A stretch of DNA of 64,000 bases, taken from contig JBAZOO010000011.1 of NCBI GenBank assembly GCA_041648735.1, positions 1 through 64,000 on the forward strand, written 5' to 3'. The position numbers and the translations under genes are program-made. This document shows positions 1 through 7,964 of the stretch, in pieces. Numbering within the stretch: position 1 is the first letter of the stretch; each line of letters starts with the position of its first letter. The notes under the pieces are model-generated. The model ran no database searches. It saw nothing but the letters and a program-made list of their open reading frames with translations, and was not told the origin of the DNA. The stretch is from JBAZOO01 sp041648735. Its GTDB lineage: Bacteria; Verrucomicrobiota; Lentisphaeria; Oligosphaerales; CAITYL01.

Positions 1-80
1 CCGGAAAAAGTAAAAGTGTAGTTACTTTTTTATCGGCTCTCAAGCCCCGGAAAAAGTAAAAGTGTAGTTACTTTTTTATC
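1..80. repeat. Tandem palindromic repeat pair
   Basis: Two identical 34-bp units (1-34 and 47-80) are separated by a 12-bp spacer at 35-46. Each unit contains a perfect inverted repeat with arms AAAAAGTAA and TTACTTTTT around an 8-base centre. The spacer is itself a small hairpin (GGCT, four bases, AGCC). The block is AT-rich inside a GC-rich window and lies directly after the broken end of the sensor gene. It could be the end of a mobile element or a bidirectional terminator pair; no transposase is visible within the window. Confidence 0.85.
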
Positions 81-109
81 TGAGTGTTGAGAATCAACCA
101 CTTATGATG

Positions 110-1744
110 TCAAGTGTTGAACTCGGGATAGAACTGGATGGCGGCGCGGCGGCGGGCGAGGGGGGCGGCGTAGGCGTGGAAGCGGGCGGCGGCCGGCGGG
201 GAATTGGCTTCGCAGAAGCGGGCCAGGCCGGCCAAATGGGTGTCCAGGAGATCCTGCACCGCCCCGGAGACGGCGGTCGCCTGGGCCTGGGCCTGCTGGC
301 GGAACTGTTCGCGGCCGAGCCGCAGTTCGCCGTCATGCGCCAAGTAGACCACGGCGGCGGTCAGGGCCAGGCCGCAGGCGGCGGCGACCGCCGTCTCAGT
401 ATGGCGCAGGAGCTGCTGCCGTTCCGGCACCAGCCGTTCCCGCAGCAGCAGGGCCAGGCCGCCAGCCAGCAGGGTGGTGAGCATGGCCAGGGTGAAAACG
501 ATCGGGGTGAGCCGGGCCCGCAGGATATAGGCCTGCCATTCGCCGGCCGCGATGTCCAGGCCGACAACCATCAGCGGCACGCCCGTCTGCCGGTCGTTGA
601 CGGGGGCGAGGGCGCTGACGAAGGTGCCGTATTCGTCGGTGCGCGGTCCCTGGGTGTGCGGGGGAAGGTCGCCCCGCAGGATTTGCCAGTCCTCCGGCGC
701 GGGGGTCTGGTAGGCCGTGCCCGGCGGCGAGGCCCAGGGGTCGGCTTCGGCCAGGCTTTCGGGGCCGAAGACGATCTGGCCGTGACGGAGGGCGAAGGTG
801 TAGATGCTGCGCAGGCCGATGGCCTGGCCATAGGCGGCGAAGTTCGCCCCTATCCGGAGGAAAACCGGATGGGTGGCGTCCGCCGCCGTGAAGGAGAGGG
901 CGGCGGCTTCCTCGGGGGTGACGGTCCGGGCGATGGCGATGGCCTGGTCCACCAGCCGGGTGCGCATTTCCGCGTCCACCGTCTTGCCGCGCCAGTTGGC
1001 CGCCCACCAGCCGGTGAGGAGCAGGAGGGCGCCCGTCCCCGCGAAGAGCCGGCGCTGGAAGCGGTGGGCGCTGTCCGTCGTCGCGGCGGCGGTTTGGCGG
1101 TAGAGCCGCCAGATGCCGGCGGCCATCCCGAGGGCGCAGAGGGTGCGGAAGAACTGGATGGGGATGCCGACAAAGGCCAGGAACCGTTCCTGGTTCAGCC
1201 ATGCCGCCGGAAAGAACGGGGCTTGGGGAGGCACCAGGCCCGTCGCCACGGCATAGGCCAACAGGGTTGCCCCGGCGAGGGCGGGCGGCCAGCGCTGGCC
1301 GGCCGGCTTGGAACGGGCGGCCCGGCAGAGGGTCCACCCGGCCAGCAAGGCAGCCGGCAGCCCCAGCGCATAGCGGCAGGCGGCGTCCAGCCCGGCGACT
1401 CCTCCCAGCCCGCCCAGGGCCGCCAACCCCAGGAGCGGGAGGTGGATCCAGGCTGCCGGCATCCAGCCGCCCAGCGCCCGCCCGCCGCGGCGGCCGAATT
1501 CGAGCAGGAGCAGGAACGAGCCGGCCAGCAGCGCCAGGCGGAGGGCGTGCAGGGCCGGCGTGGGGGGCAGCCCGAGGGAGGCCATCTCCAGCCATTCATG
1601 GAGCCCATGCGCCAAGCCGAAGCTGGCCAGCCAGCCCCAGGGCAGCCGCTCGTCCGTCCGCCCCCTGACTCCCGCGGCGAGGGCCGCCATCAGGAGGAAG
1701 GCGAATCCGTAGACGAAGAAGAGATAGTCCAATTGGTCGGGCAT
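110..1744 (-). pseudogene. Membrane sensor protein, truncated inside a second CHASE-like domain
   Basis: The 544-residue reading frame starts at an ATG encoding MPDQLDYLFFVYGFAF, the usual start of integral-membrane sensors with a multi-helix N-terminal sensing region (about residues 5-225, seven or eight predicted helices). A first extracytoplasmic domain follows (about 240-400), then a transmembrane helix near 410-430 and another near 445. A CHASE-like segment then begins and runs only to the IQFYPEF stretch before a stop. Proteins of this design normally continue into a histidine kinase or cyclase output domain, which is absent. The break falls about 30 bp from the palindromic repeat pair at 1-80, so insertion or rearrangement is likely. 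The frame is open from 2071, but the ATG at 1744 fits the hydrophobic start. Function as a kinase is not supported. Confidence 0.7.
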
Positions 1745-1934
1745 GGCGGGTGGCCGTTGGCGGGGACGTCCCCGGCGAGCGGCGCCAAGGCGGGCGTGGA
1801 ACGTTACATGGAATGTGCGGGATGGCGTGGCACGCGGGGCACCCCCGCTGTCCTTTTGTAACGAACCATACACCGCCGCCGTCGCCGTCGCCAGCGCGGG
1901 CGCGCCGCCGCGGCTTGGGGCGGCCCGGGGCGGG

Positions 1935-3048
1935 TCATTCCACCCCGGGGCAGCCCTGGCGGAGGTAGGCCTCGATGAAGCGGTCCAGGTCGCCGTCGAG
2001 CACGCCGGCGGTGTCGCTGGTCTCGACCGCGGTGCGGAGATCCTTGACCATCTGGTAGGGCTGGAGCACATAGGAGCGGATCTGGCTGCCCCAGGCGTTC
2101 TCCTGCTTCTCGCCGCCGGAGCTGGCCTGTTCCTGCCGCTTCCGCTGCTCCTCCCGCTCGTAGAGCTTGGCCTTGAGGATCTTCATCGCCTGAGCGCGGT
2201 TCTTGTGCTGGGAGCGCTCCTGCTGCGAGGCGACGATGATGCCGGTGGGGAGGTGGGTGATGCGCACCGCGGAGTCGGTCCGGTTGACGTACTGGCCGCC
2301 GGCGCCGCTGGAGCGGTAGGTGTCCACCCTGAGATCATCTTCCTTGATCTCGACGGCGATCTCGTCGTCAATCTCCGCCAGCACTTCCACGGCGGCAAAG
2401 GAGGTATGCCGGCGCTTGTTGGCGTCGAACGGGGAGATGCGCACCAGCCGATGCACGCCGCGTTCGCTCTTGAGATAGCCGAAGGCGAACTCGCCGGAGA
2501 CGACGAGGGTGGCGCTCTTGAGGCCGGCCTCCTCCCCTTCCTGGATGTCGGCGACCTCGAAGCGGAACCCCTTGCGCTCGAAATAGCGGGTGTACATGCG
2601 GAAAAGCATGCTGCACCAGTCGCAGGCCTCGGTGCCGCCCTGGCCGGCGTTGAGGGAGAAGATGGCGTTCTTGCGGTCGAACTTGCCGGCGAGGAAGGAG
2701 GTCATTTCGACCTTGGCCAGGAGGCTTTCCAGCTCGCTCCAGGCGGCGTCGGCCTCGCCGAGCAGGGAGGAGCCGCCCCCTTCCTCGCTGGCCATCTCCG
2801 CCAGCACCTGGAAGTCCTCGACTTTCTCCTTGACGCGCGCGAACGGCTCCAGGATCCCCTTGAGCGCGGCGACGGTGGTGACCACCTGCTGGGCCGCCGC
2901 GGGGCGGTCCCAGAAGCCGGGCTGGGTCATGCGCCCTTCGTGTTCCGCGAGCTGGTTGTGCTTGCCGGGGACGTCAAAGAAACCTCCCAAGGTGTTCCAG
3001 CCGGTCGCCGGCCAGACGCGCCTTTGCTTGCAGTTCGTCCAAAGTCAC
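1935..3048 (-). CDS. prfB: Peptide chain release factor 2, with programmed +1 frameshift
   Basis: Release factor 2 reads UGA and UAA stop codons and triggers peptide release on the ribosome. The gene is in two frames. The first starts at a GTG at 3048, preceded by AGGAAG, and encodes 24 residues ending at an in-frame TGA (2974-2976). The second begins at the overlapping GAC and runs to 1935. The junction reads CTT TGA C with a purine-rich GGGAGG just upstream, the classical autoregulatory frameshift site of this gene. The joined product is 370 residues, close to the usual 365. The anticodon-like SPF tripeptide (RISPFDANKRRH) and the catalytic GGQ loop (SSGAGGQYVNR) are both present. The exact start (GTG 3048 or TTG 3042) is inferred. 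No partner gene is coupled to it. Confidence 0.95.
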
Positions 3049-3590
3049 GGATAGAAGCTTCCTGAATTCCTGGTCGTGGCGGGTGATGAGGCGGGGAAAT
3101 GTAGCGGTTGGGCGGTGGTTGTCAAGGCACCCGGCGGCGAGGCCCACGCCGCGGCCGGCTCCGGGCACGGGCATTGAAGGCCCCAGGCGGGGCCTGGGAA
3201 TGAAGCCCCCGGCTTCAGCCGGGGGGCTGGGTGTCTGGCATTGTGAGTTGCGCCCCAGCGGGGCGCGAGAGGGGCCGGGCCGTTCCGGAGCAAAAAAGCC
3301 AGGCCCCTCCGGATCCTTCAATGCCCGCCGCGGCACCTGGCAGCCTGGGGACACAGCTTGGGGACAGAAAACGGTTGGGGTTTCGCCCGGAGATCACGGA
3401 GGGCGCGGGGGGAGGAAGGGTTTTCTCCGTGGGTTCCGTGTGCTCCGTGCGAACCTTCCCTCCCGCGCTTCGCGCTCGCGCTCGAAACTCGCCGGTTTGG
3501 CCGCCGCTCCCCAAGCCCACAGACAAGAATGTCTATGCACGTTCCCTGAGCCACCGTCGAACAGCCATTTCCGGATTACGAGTGGTGGGC
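3049..3590. other. Long intergenic region with dispersed repeat fragments
   Basis: I see no convincing gene here. The region contains GC-rich hairpins around 3178-3235, two copies of a GGGGACA motif (near 3346 and 3360), and a stretch at 3385-3460 built from short permutations of a TCCGTG-type unit. Comparable fragments recur at 31131 and 33050-33115, so this looks like dispersed intergenic repeat debris. Open frames crossing it are low-complexity. Confidence 0.6.
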
Positions 3591-3620
3591 TTGCAATCCG
3601 AAATTCCGGCATGATATAAT
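3591..3620 (+). promoter_or_regulatory. Extended -10 promoter
   Basis: TTGCAA at 3591-3596 and TATAAT at 3615-3620 are 18 bp apart, with TG one base before the -10 hexamer. This is the best sigma-70 promoter in the area. It would now transcribe the nucleotidyltransferase remnant, the small ORF and then tatC-tatA. It may originally have been the tat promoter. Confidence 0.65.
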
Positions 3621-3628
3621 CCCCCCGT

Positions 3629-3664
3629 CCGATCCACCCCCTGAAAGCAAAATTCCCATCAGTT
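3629..3664 (+). repeat. Left copy of 36-bp imperfect direct repeat
   Basis: Positions 3629-3664 match 4257-4292 at 30 of 36 bases, including an exact TGAAAGCAAAA core and CCATCAGTT end. The two copies bracket the nucleotidyltransferase cassette. The right copy covers the probable start of tatC, so the left copy may be a duplicated tatC 5' end. Confidence 0.75.
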
Positions 3665-3677
3665 GATCAGTCCCGGC

Positions 3678-4017
3678 ATGAAAGAGGTTGCACAACTGCT
3701 GAATGAGATGGTTGCGGCCGGCATTCTGTCGGACTATGCCGTTTTTGGCGCAGTGGCACAGATGTATTACACCGAAGCGGTTGTCACCCTTGACGCAGCC
3801 ATCCTGATTTCCATCCCCGATCCGAACCGGCTGGACTTGTTGACCCCGATCCATGCATTTTGCGCCGAGCGTGGCTATCAGTCCGAAGGCGATGCCATCC
3901 GTGTTGGCGCTGCTCGAGGAAAAGGCCACCACGGAAGACGAGATTTCCCGGCTGTGTGCCGCACACGGTTTTTCCCCGGCATGGGAACGCTTCAAAATGA
4001 GGTTCCTGAATGTTTGA
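3678..4017 (+). pseudogene. Nucleotidyltransferase-like gene with internal deletion and frameshift
   Basis: From the ATG at 3678 the frame reads as an AbiEii/MenT-type nucleotidyltransferase N-terminus (MKEVAQLLNEM, then VFGAVAQMYYTEAVVTLD). The usual strand order is recognisable up to about 3905. Family-like sequence then resumes in another frame (LALLEEKATTEDEISRL, then PAWERFKMRFLNV) and stops at 4017. The middle of the family, roughly 80 residues, is missing. The simplest reading is one deletion at about 3900-3910 that also shifted the frame. The C-terminal stop overlaps the ATG of the next small gene, the usual arrangement when such pairs are intact. The intact pair would be a candidate toxin-antitoxin or defence-like module; this copy should be inactive. 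Family assignment is by recognition only. Confidence 0.7.
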
Positions 4018-4198
4018 CGTCAAGGCAATGCTGCAACGCCAGGCGGAATGGCAAAGCTCGCGGGCCTCACGGACTTGGGCGGAAAAAATCCGGGAGGTGG
4101 AACGCGTCCGTGAAGGGCTGAAGAAGTTTCGGAAGGCAGTTCCCCCTGTCCCGCCGCTCGAACCGGCCAAACGCGTGCCCCCCGGAACAAGTGAATAA
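4010..4198 (+). CDS. Small charged partner protein of the nucleotidyltransferase
   Basis: This 62-residue protein starts at the ATG of an ATGTTTGA overlap with the preceding remnant, indicating translational coupling. It is basic and predicted helical (MLQRQAEWQSSRASRTW, then a charged helix rich in K, R and E to about residue 42). The tail is proline-rich. No known domain is recognised. Its position suggests the second member of a two-gene toxin-antitoxin-like cassette whose enzyme partner is broken. It overlaps the longest possible tatC frame by 8 bp, but not the more likely tatC start at 4269. Confidence 0.55.
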   Translation: MFDVKAMLQRQAEWQSSRASRTWAEKIREVERVREGLKKFRKAVPPVPPLEPAKRVPPGTSE

Positions 4199-5075
4199 GG
4201 GGCATTCGAGGGCATTCGGGTCACCCCTACGCAAACAGGCACATATCGCAAACCGCCCGATCCGGCCCGTGAAAGCAAAAAAACCATCAGTTCAGGAGCC
4301 GCCGGCCGGCGAGGCCGAGGCCGCCGAGGCCGCCGGCCCGGCCTTGCCGCTGTGGGAGCATCTGGAGGCGTTGCGCCGGGTGCTCTGGCACGTCATCGCG
4401 GCCTGGGCGCTGACCACCACGCTCTGCGCCTTCTTCGTGCGCGGCATCTGGAGCGGGCTGCTGTTGCCGCTGCACCAGCCGGGGCTGCCGCCGGCCGTGC
4501 TGCGCTGGACCGGGCCCGCCAGCGGCTTCCTGACCTTGGCCAAGCTTGCGCTGCTGGCCGGCGCGGTGCTGGCGGTGCCGGCGGCGCTCTACCTGGTCGC
4601 GGGGTTTGTGGTGCCTGGCCTGTACCCGCGCGAGCGCCGGCTGCTGCGGGGCGCCTTGGCTGGCGGCACCCTGTTCTTCCTCGTCGGCGCCGGCTTCGGC
4701 TATGCCATGCTCTTCCCGTCGCTGCGCTTCCTGCTGGGGGTCAACCTGGCGGGGACGATCCCGGACTGGCCGGTGGAGACGCATCTCTCCTTCTGCCTGG
4801 GCATGCTGCTGGGCACGGGGCTGGCCTTCGAGCTGCCGGTGCTGCTCTATGCGCTGGTGCGCCTCGGCCTGGCCAGCGCCGCGCTGCTGGTCCGGCTCCG
4901 CCCCTATGCGGTGATTGCTATTTTCCTGGTTGCGGCTATCGTAACCCCCCCGGATGTGGTTTCCCAAGTGATGGTCGGCGTGCCGATGTGGCTGCTCTAT
5001 GAGCTGTGCATCGTGCTGGCGCGCCGCCAAGAAAGGCGGTCCGCATGTTCGCGTTCCTCGGCAACATCGGTGTGA
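4191..5075 (+). CDS. tatC: Twin-arginine translocase subunit TatC
   Basis: TatC is the membrane receptor for twin-arginine signal peptides and exports folded proteins. The protein has the LWEHLEALRRVLWHVIAAW start typical of the first helix region, then about six transmembrane helices and a conserved IVTPPDVVSQVMVGVPMWLLYE end. The longest frame (294 residues) starts at ATG 4191 but has an atypical 26-residue leader. GTG at 4269, inside the right copy of the 36-bp direct repeat, gives 268 residues, closer to the family length of about 250, and is probably the ancestral start. Neither start has a strong ribosome binding site. tatA follows and overlaps the 3' end by 31 bp. Confidence 0.93.
   Translation: MNKGHSRAFGSPLRKQAHIANRPIRPVKAKKPSVQEPPAGEAEAAEAAGPALPLWEHLEALRRVLWHVIAAWALTTTLCAFFVRGIWSGLLLPLHQPGLPPAVLRWTGPASGFLTLAKLALLAGAVLAVPAALYLVAGFVVPGLYPRERRLLRGALAGGTLFFLVGAGFGYAMLFPSLRFLLGVNLAGTIPDWPVETHLSFCLGMLLGTGLAFELPVLLYALVRLGLASAALLVRLRPYAVIAIFLVAAIVTPPDVVSQVMVGVPMWLLYELCIVLARRQERRSACSRSSATSV
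4257..4292 (+). repeat. Right copy of 36-bp imperfect direct repeat
   Basis: This copy differs from 3629-3664 at 6 of 36 bases. It includes the GTG at 4269 that is a candidate tatC start. The pair brackets about 590 bp holding the nucleotidyltransferase remnant and its small partner. Confidence 0.75.
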
Positions 5076-5347
5076 CGGAACTGTTGGTGATCTTCCTGAT
5101 CGTGCTGCTGTTCTTCGGCGGCAAGAAGATCCCGGAGATCGCCCGCGGCCTGGGCAAGGGGCTGCGCGAGTTCAAGAAGGCCAAGGACGGCCTGGAGGAG
5201 TCGCTTACGGCGGAGGAGCCGCGCCGGGAGGGGGGCAAGCCCGGCGCCGCCAGCGGCCACGAGGTGCCGCCGGAATATGCCGCCCATGCCGGCCCCGCCA
5301 CGGGGGAGGGGGAGGAAGCTCCCCCGGCCGCGGAGAAGAAGGGCTGA
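5045..5347 (+). CDS. tatA: Twin-arginine translocase subunit TatA
   Basis: This 100-residue protein starts at ATG 5045 (MFAFLGNIGVTELLVIF). It has one N-terminal transmembrane helix, the FFGGKKIPEIARGLGKG hinge and amphipathic helix, and a charged, disordered tail, the standard TatA design. The hinge is FGGKK-IPE, as in TatA/E rather than TatB. It overlaps tatC by 31 bp, so translation is coupled. A separate tatB is not visible nearby, consistent with minimal TatAC systems. Confidence 0.92.
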   Translation: MFAFLGNIGVTELLVIFLIVLLFFGGKKIPEIARGLGKGLREFKKAKDGLEESLTAEEPRREGGKPGAASGHEVPPEYAAHAGPATGEGEEAPPAAEKKG

Positions 5348-5424
5348 TGCCCGCTGGCCGCGCGGGGCGGAAACGCCGATGGCAAATGGCCGGCGGCGGA
5401 TTACAGTAGCGCCGTTTTGTCGCC

Positions 5425-5514
<90 letters not shown>

Positions 5515-5524
5515 CCCGCTTTTG

Positions 5525-5559
5525 AGCCTAGGCCGACCATCGGCCCGGGCTTTTTTTTT
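5525..5559 (+). terminator. Rho-independent terminator after tRNA-Ser
   Basis: The inner stem GGCCGA/TCGGCC with a CCA loop is extended by an outer GCC/GGC and followed by nine T residues. It lies between the tRNA and the converging bioB stop. Confidence 0.85.
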
Positions 5560-5565
5560 GGCTGG

Positions 5566-6549
5566 CTACTCCGCGGCGGGCTCGGGTTCGAGTTCGAGGT
5601 CGGCGAGGAGTTGCAGGTCGGTCGGGACGTCGCGGCCGGCGACGGTGAGCAGGCGGCCGACCATCATGCCGGAGGCGCCGGCGAGGAAGATCTGGGACTG
5701 GAGGTCGCGCAGGAGCAGGCGGCCGGCACAGACCTTGATTTCGGCCTGGGGATTGGTCAGGCGGAAAAGGGCGACGCAGCGGAGGATCTCCAGCGGCGGC
5801 AGGGGTGGCTGCTGGGCCAGGCGGGTGCCGGGGATGGCGACCAGGAAGTTGAGGGGGATGGCCTCGACCTGTTCGCGGGCGAGGGTCAGGGCGAACTCGA
5901 CCCGCTGGTCGGGGGATTCGCCGAGCCCGAGGATGCCACCGCAGCAGATTTCGAGGCCGGCCGCCTTGGTGGCGCGGACGGTGGCGAGCCGCTTCGCATA
6001 GCTGTGGGTGGTGCAGATCGCGGGGAAGAAGCTTTCGGCGGTTTCGAGGTTGTGGTGGAAGCGGGTCATGCCGGCGTCCTTCAGGCGGCGGAGCTGGTCG
6101 GCGGTGAGGCAGCCGAGGGAGGCGCACCAGTGGACCTTCGCCGAGCGGCGGGTGCGGAAGGCCTCGGCGATGCGCTCGACCTCGGCGTCGCTGAGGGCTT
6201 CGCCGGCGGTGACGACGCCGAGGCGGGAGACGGGCAGGGTTTCGGCTTCGGCCAAGGCGGCGTGGATGGTGGCGCGGCTGGCCAGCGGGGTGGTTTCGAC
6301 GCCGGTGTCGTGGGCGGCGGCCTGGGCGCAGAAGGCGCAGTCCTCGGAGCAGGCGCCGCAGCGGGCGTTGAGGATTGAGCAGAGCTGGACGTGGCGGCCG
6401 AAGCGGCGTTCGCGCAGGTGGCTGGTGACGGCGAAGAGGGCGGGCAGGTCGGCGGCGGGCAGGTCGAGCACGGCGCGGGCCGCGGCGGGTTCCAGTGGCT
6501 GGCCGGTTTCGGCGACGGCGGCCAGGGAGGCGGACAAGGCGGAATCCAC
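5566..6549 (-). CDS. bioB: Biotin synthase
   Basis: BioB is a radical-SAM enzyme that inserts sulfur into dethiobiotin. The 327-residue protein carries the CxxxCxxC cluster motif in CGACSEDCAFC (about residues 55-65). It also has the conserved HHNLETAESFFP segment, the GLGES motif, and NFLVAIPGT. The start is a GTG at 6549 with AGGAG nine bases upstream; the frame stays open to 6624, but the extra residues are low-complexity. It stands apart from the other bio genes (17.1-20.6 kb). A BirA-type operator overlaps its promoter, so it is probably repressed by biotin through BirA, which is not in this window. Confidence 0.95.
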   Translation of the reverse strand: MDSALSASLAAVAETGQPLEPAAARAVLDLPAADLPALFAVTSHLRERRFGRHVQLCSILNARCGACSEDCAFCAQAAAHDTGVETTPLASRATIHAALAEAETLPVSRLGVVTAGEALSDAEVERIAEAFRTRRSAKVHWCASLGCLTADQLRRLKDAGMTRFHHNLETAESFFPAICTTHSYAKRLATVRATKAAGLEICCGGILGLGESPDQRVEFALTLAREQVEAIPLNFLVAIPGTRLAQQPPLPPLEILRCVALFRLTNPQAEIKVCAGRLLLRDLQSQIFLAGASGMMVGRLLTVAGRDVPTDLQLLADLELEPEPAAE

Positions 6550-6619
6550 GGGGTTCTCCTGGTGTTGGCCGGGGCTGGGGTGAGGCGGGGTGCCGGCCGG
6601 TTCGGGTGTGCGGGCTGCC

Positions 6620-6647
6620 ACCATACCCCGCGGCGGCCCATTGTCAA
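6620..6647 (-). promoter_or_regulatory. bioB promoter
   Basis: Read on the minus strand, TTGACA (6642-6647) and TATGGT (6620-6625) are 16 bp apart. The -35 lies inside the left half-site of the BirA-type operator, so operator occupancy would block polymerase. Confidence 0.65.
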
Positions 6648-6673
6648 CCGCCGGCCGCGCCGGCGGTTGACAA
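6641..6673. promoter_or_regulatory. BirA-type biotin operator
   Basis: TTGTCAACC (6641-6649), a 15-bp spacer and GGTTGACAA (6665-6673) form a perfect dyad that continues into the GC-rich spacer. The layout matches the known BirA box TTGTAAACC-N14-16-GGTTTACAA with one symmetric substitution per half. It lies between divergent bioB and the heptosyltransferase gene. Confidence 0.8.
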
Positions 6674-6785
6674 TTGGCCGGCTGGCGGCGCGGGCCGCGG
6701 AGGCTTTATATTGTCCCTCGGTTTTTCGCGGCGGGCCGGCCAGGGCCGACCCGTTCTGTTGTCCACTCGCAGGCTTTGGGGAGCT

Positions 6786-7964
6786 ATGCCGCATTCCCGC
6801 ATGATCGAACCGATGGACGTCAACCAGGGTGAAATGCTGCCCCGCGGCACGCCCGGCACCGGTCCCCAGTTCACCCTCTACACGCCGAAGCTGGAGCGGC
6901 CGGGGGCGGCGCCGGCGGTGCTGATTCCGCGGGAGAGCGGCTTCCAGTGGCACGGCGGCGCGGTTGTCCGTTCCACCAATTGGTTGGGCGACACGCTGAT
7001 GGCGCTGCCGGCCCTCCACCAGTTCCGGCAGCTTCTGCCCGCCGGGGCGCGGCTGGCGGCCCTCAGCACCCGCGGCCTGGAGGCGGTCTGGCGGATGGTG
7101 CCCTGGATCGACGAGGTGATCGTCTTCGACGGGGCGCGGGTGACGGACGCCGCGGCGGAGGCGGTGCGCCGCTTCCAGCCGGGCGTCGGCCTGGTGCTGC
7201 CCAATTCCTTCGGCGGCGCCTACGACCTGTTCAATCTGGGGATTCCGGTGCGCGTCGGCCGGCGCGGCCGTTGGCGCAAGCTGCTGCTGACCCACACCCT
7301 GCGGGAGAGCCGCCACACCATGCATCCGGGCCGGCGCCATCAGCTTTCCGACCTGCTGGAGCTGGTGTCGCTGTTCGGGGAGATTTCCTGGAGCGCGGAG
7401 TGCCCGCCGCTGGTGGCCGGCGACCCGGCGGCGACCCTGGCCAAGTTCGGCCTGGCACCGGCGGCGACCCCGCTGCTGGTGCTGGGATCGGGGGCGGCCT
7501 ATGGGGTGGGCAAGCAATGGTCGCCGGCCAATTTCCGGGCGGTGGCGGCCCGCTGGTGCGAGCGGGGCGGGCGCGCGGTCGCCGTCGGGTCGCGCAAGGA
7601 GGTGGCGGCGGGGGCCGAGGCGGTCCGGGATTTGCCGGGCGGGCTCAACCTTGCCGGGCAGACGTCCCTTGTTGAACTGGCCCACCTGCTGGGGGCGGCC
7701 CGGGCCGTGGTCTGCAACGACAGCGGGGTCATGCACCTCGCCGCGGCCCTCGGCCGGCCCGGGGTGGCGCTCTTCGGCTGCACCGACCCGGTTTCCACCG
7801 GGCCGCTCCAGGGGCGCTGGACGGTGCTCATGGAGAAACTGGAATGCGCCCCCTGCTTCAAGCGCACCTGCCAGCTTACCGGGGCGGACTGCCTCGGGCT
7901 GCGGCAGATTCCGCCGACACTGGTGCTGGAGGCGCTCGATTTCGTCTTGGGAGGCATGTCATGA
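6786..7964 (+). CDS. waaF: Lipopolysaccharide heptosyltransferase II-like glycosyltransferase
   Basis: This is a GT9-family glycosyltransferase of 392 residues that would add heptose to the lipopolysaccharide inner core at the cytoplasmic face of the inner membrane. Visible features are VVRSTNWLGDTLMALPAL (N-terminal acceptor domain), LGSGAAYGVGKQWSP, and the nucleotide-sugar segment ARAVVCNDSGVMHLAAALGRP followed by LFGCTDPVSTGP. About 50 extra residues precede the domain. ATG 6786 follows GGGGAG. It is the first gene of an operon: its stop overlaps the next start as ATGA. The symbol is by family; the acceptor may differ from E. coli WaaF. Confidence 0.85.
   Translation: MPHSRMIEPMDVNQGEMLPRGTPGTGPQFTLYTPKLERPGAAPAVLIPRESGFQWHGGAVVRSTNWLGDTLMALPALHQFRQLLPAGARLAALSTRGLEAVWRMVPWIDEVIVFDGARVTDAAAEAVRRFQPGVGLVLPNSFGGAYDLFNLGIPVRVGRRGRWRKLLLTHTLRESRHTMHPGRRHQLSDLLELVSLFGEISWSAECPPLVAGDPAATLAKFGLAPAATPLLVLGSGAAYGVGKQWSPANFRAVAARWCERGGRAVAVGSRKEVAAGAEAVRDLPGGLNLAGQTSLVELAHLLGAARAVVCNDSGVMHLAAALGRPGVALFGCTDPVSTGPLQGRWTVLMEKLECAPCFKRTCQLTGADCLGLRQIPPTLVLEALDFVLGGMS

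Noticed and set aside
1..80. CRISPR array
   Set aside because: Only two units, a 12-bp hairpin spacer, and strongly palindromic repeats; no cas genes nearby.
104..1861. 585-residue plus-strand ORF opposite the sensor gene
   Set aside because: Low-complexity Gly/Arg/Ala product that mirrors the minus-strand gene; no domain or start signal.
3083..3619. ORFs in the 3.05-3.6 kb gap
   Set aside because: Six overlapping frames with low-complexity content crossing repeat fragments and the promoter.
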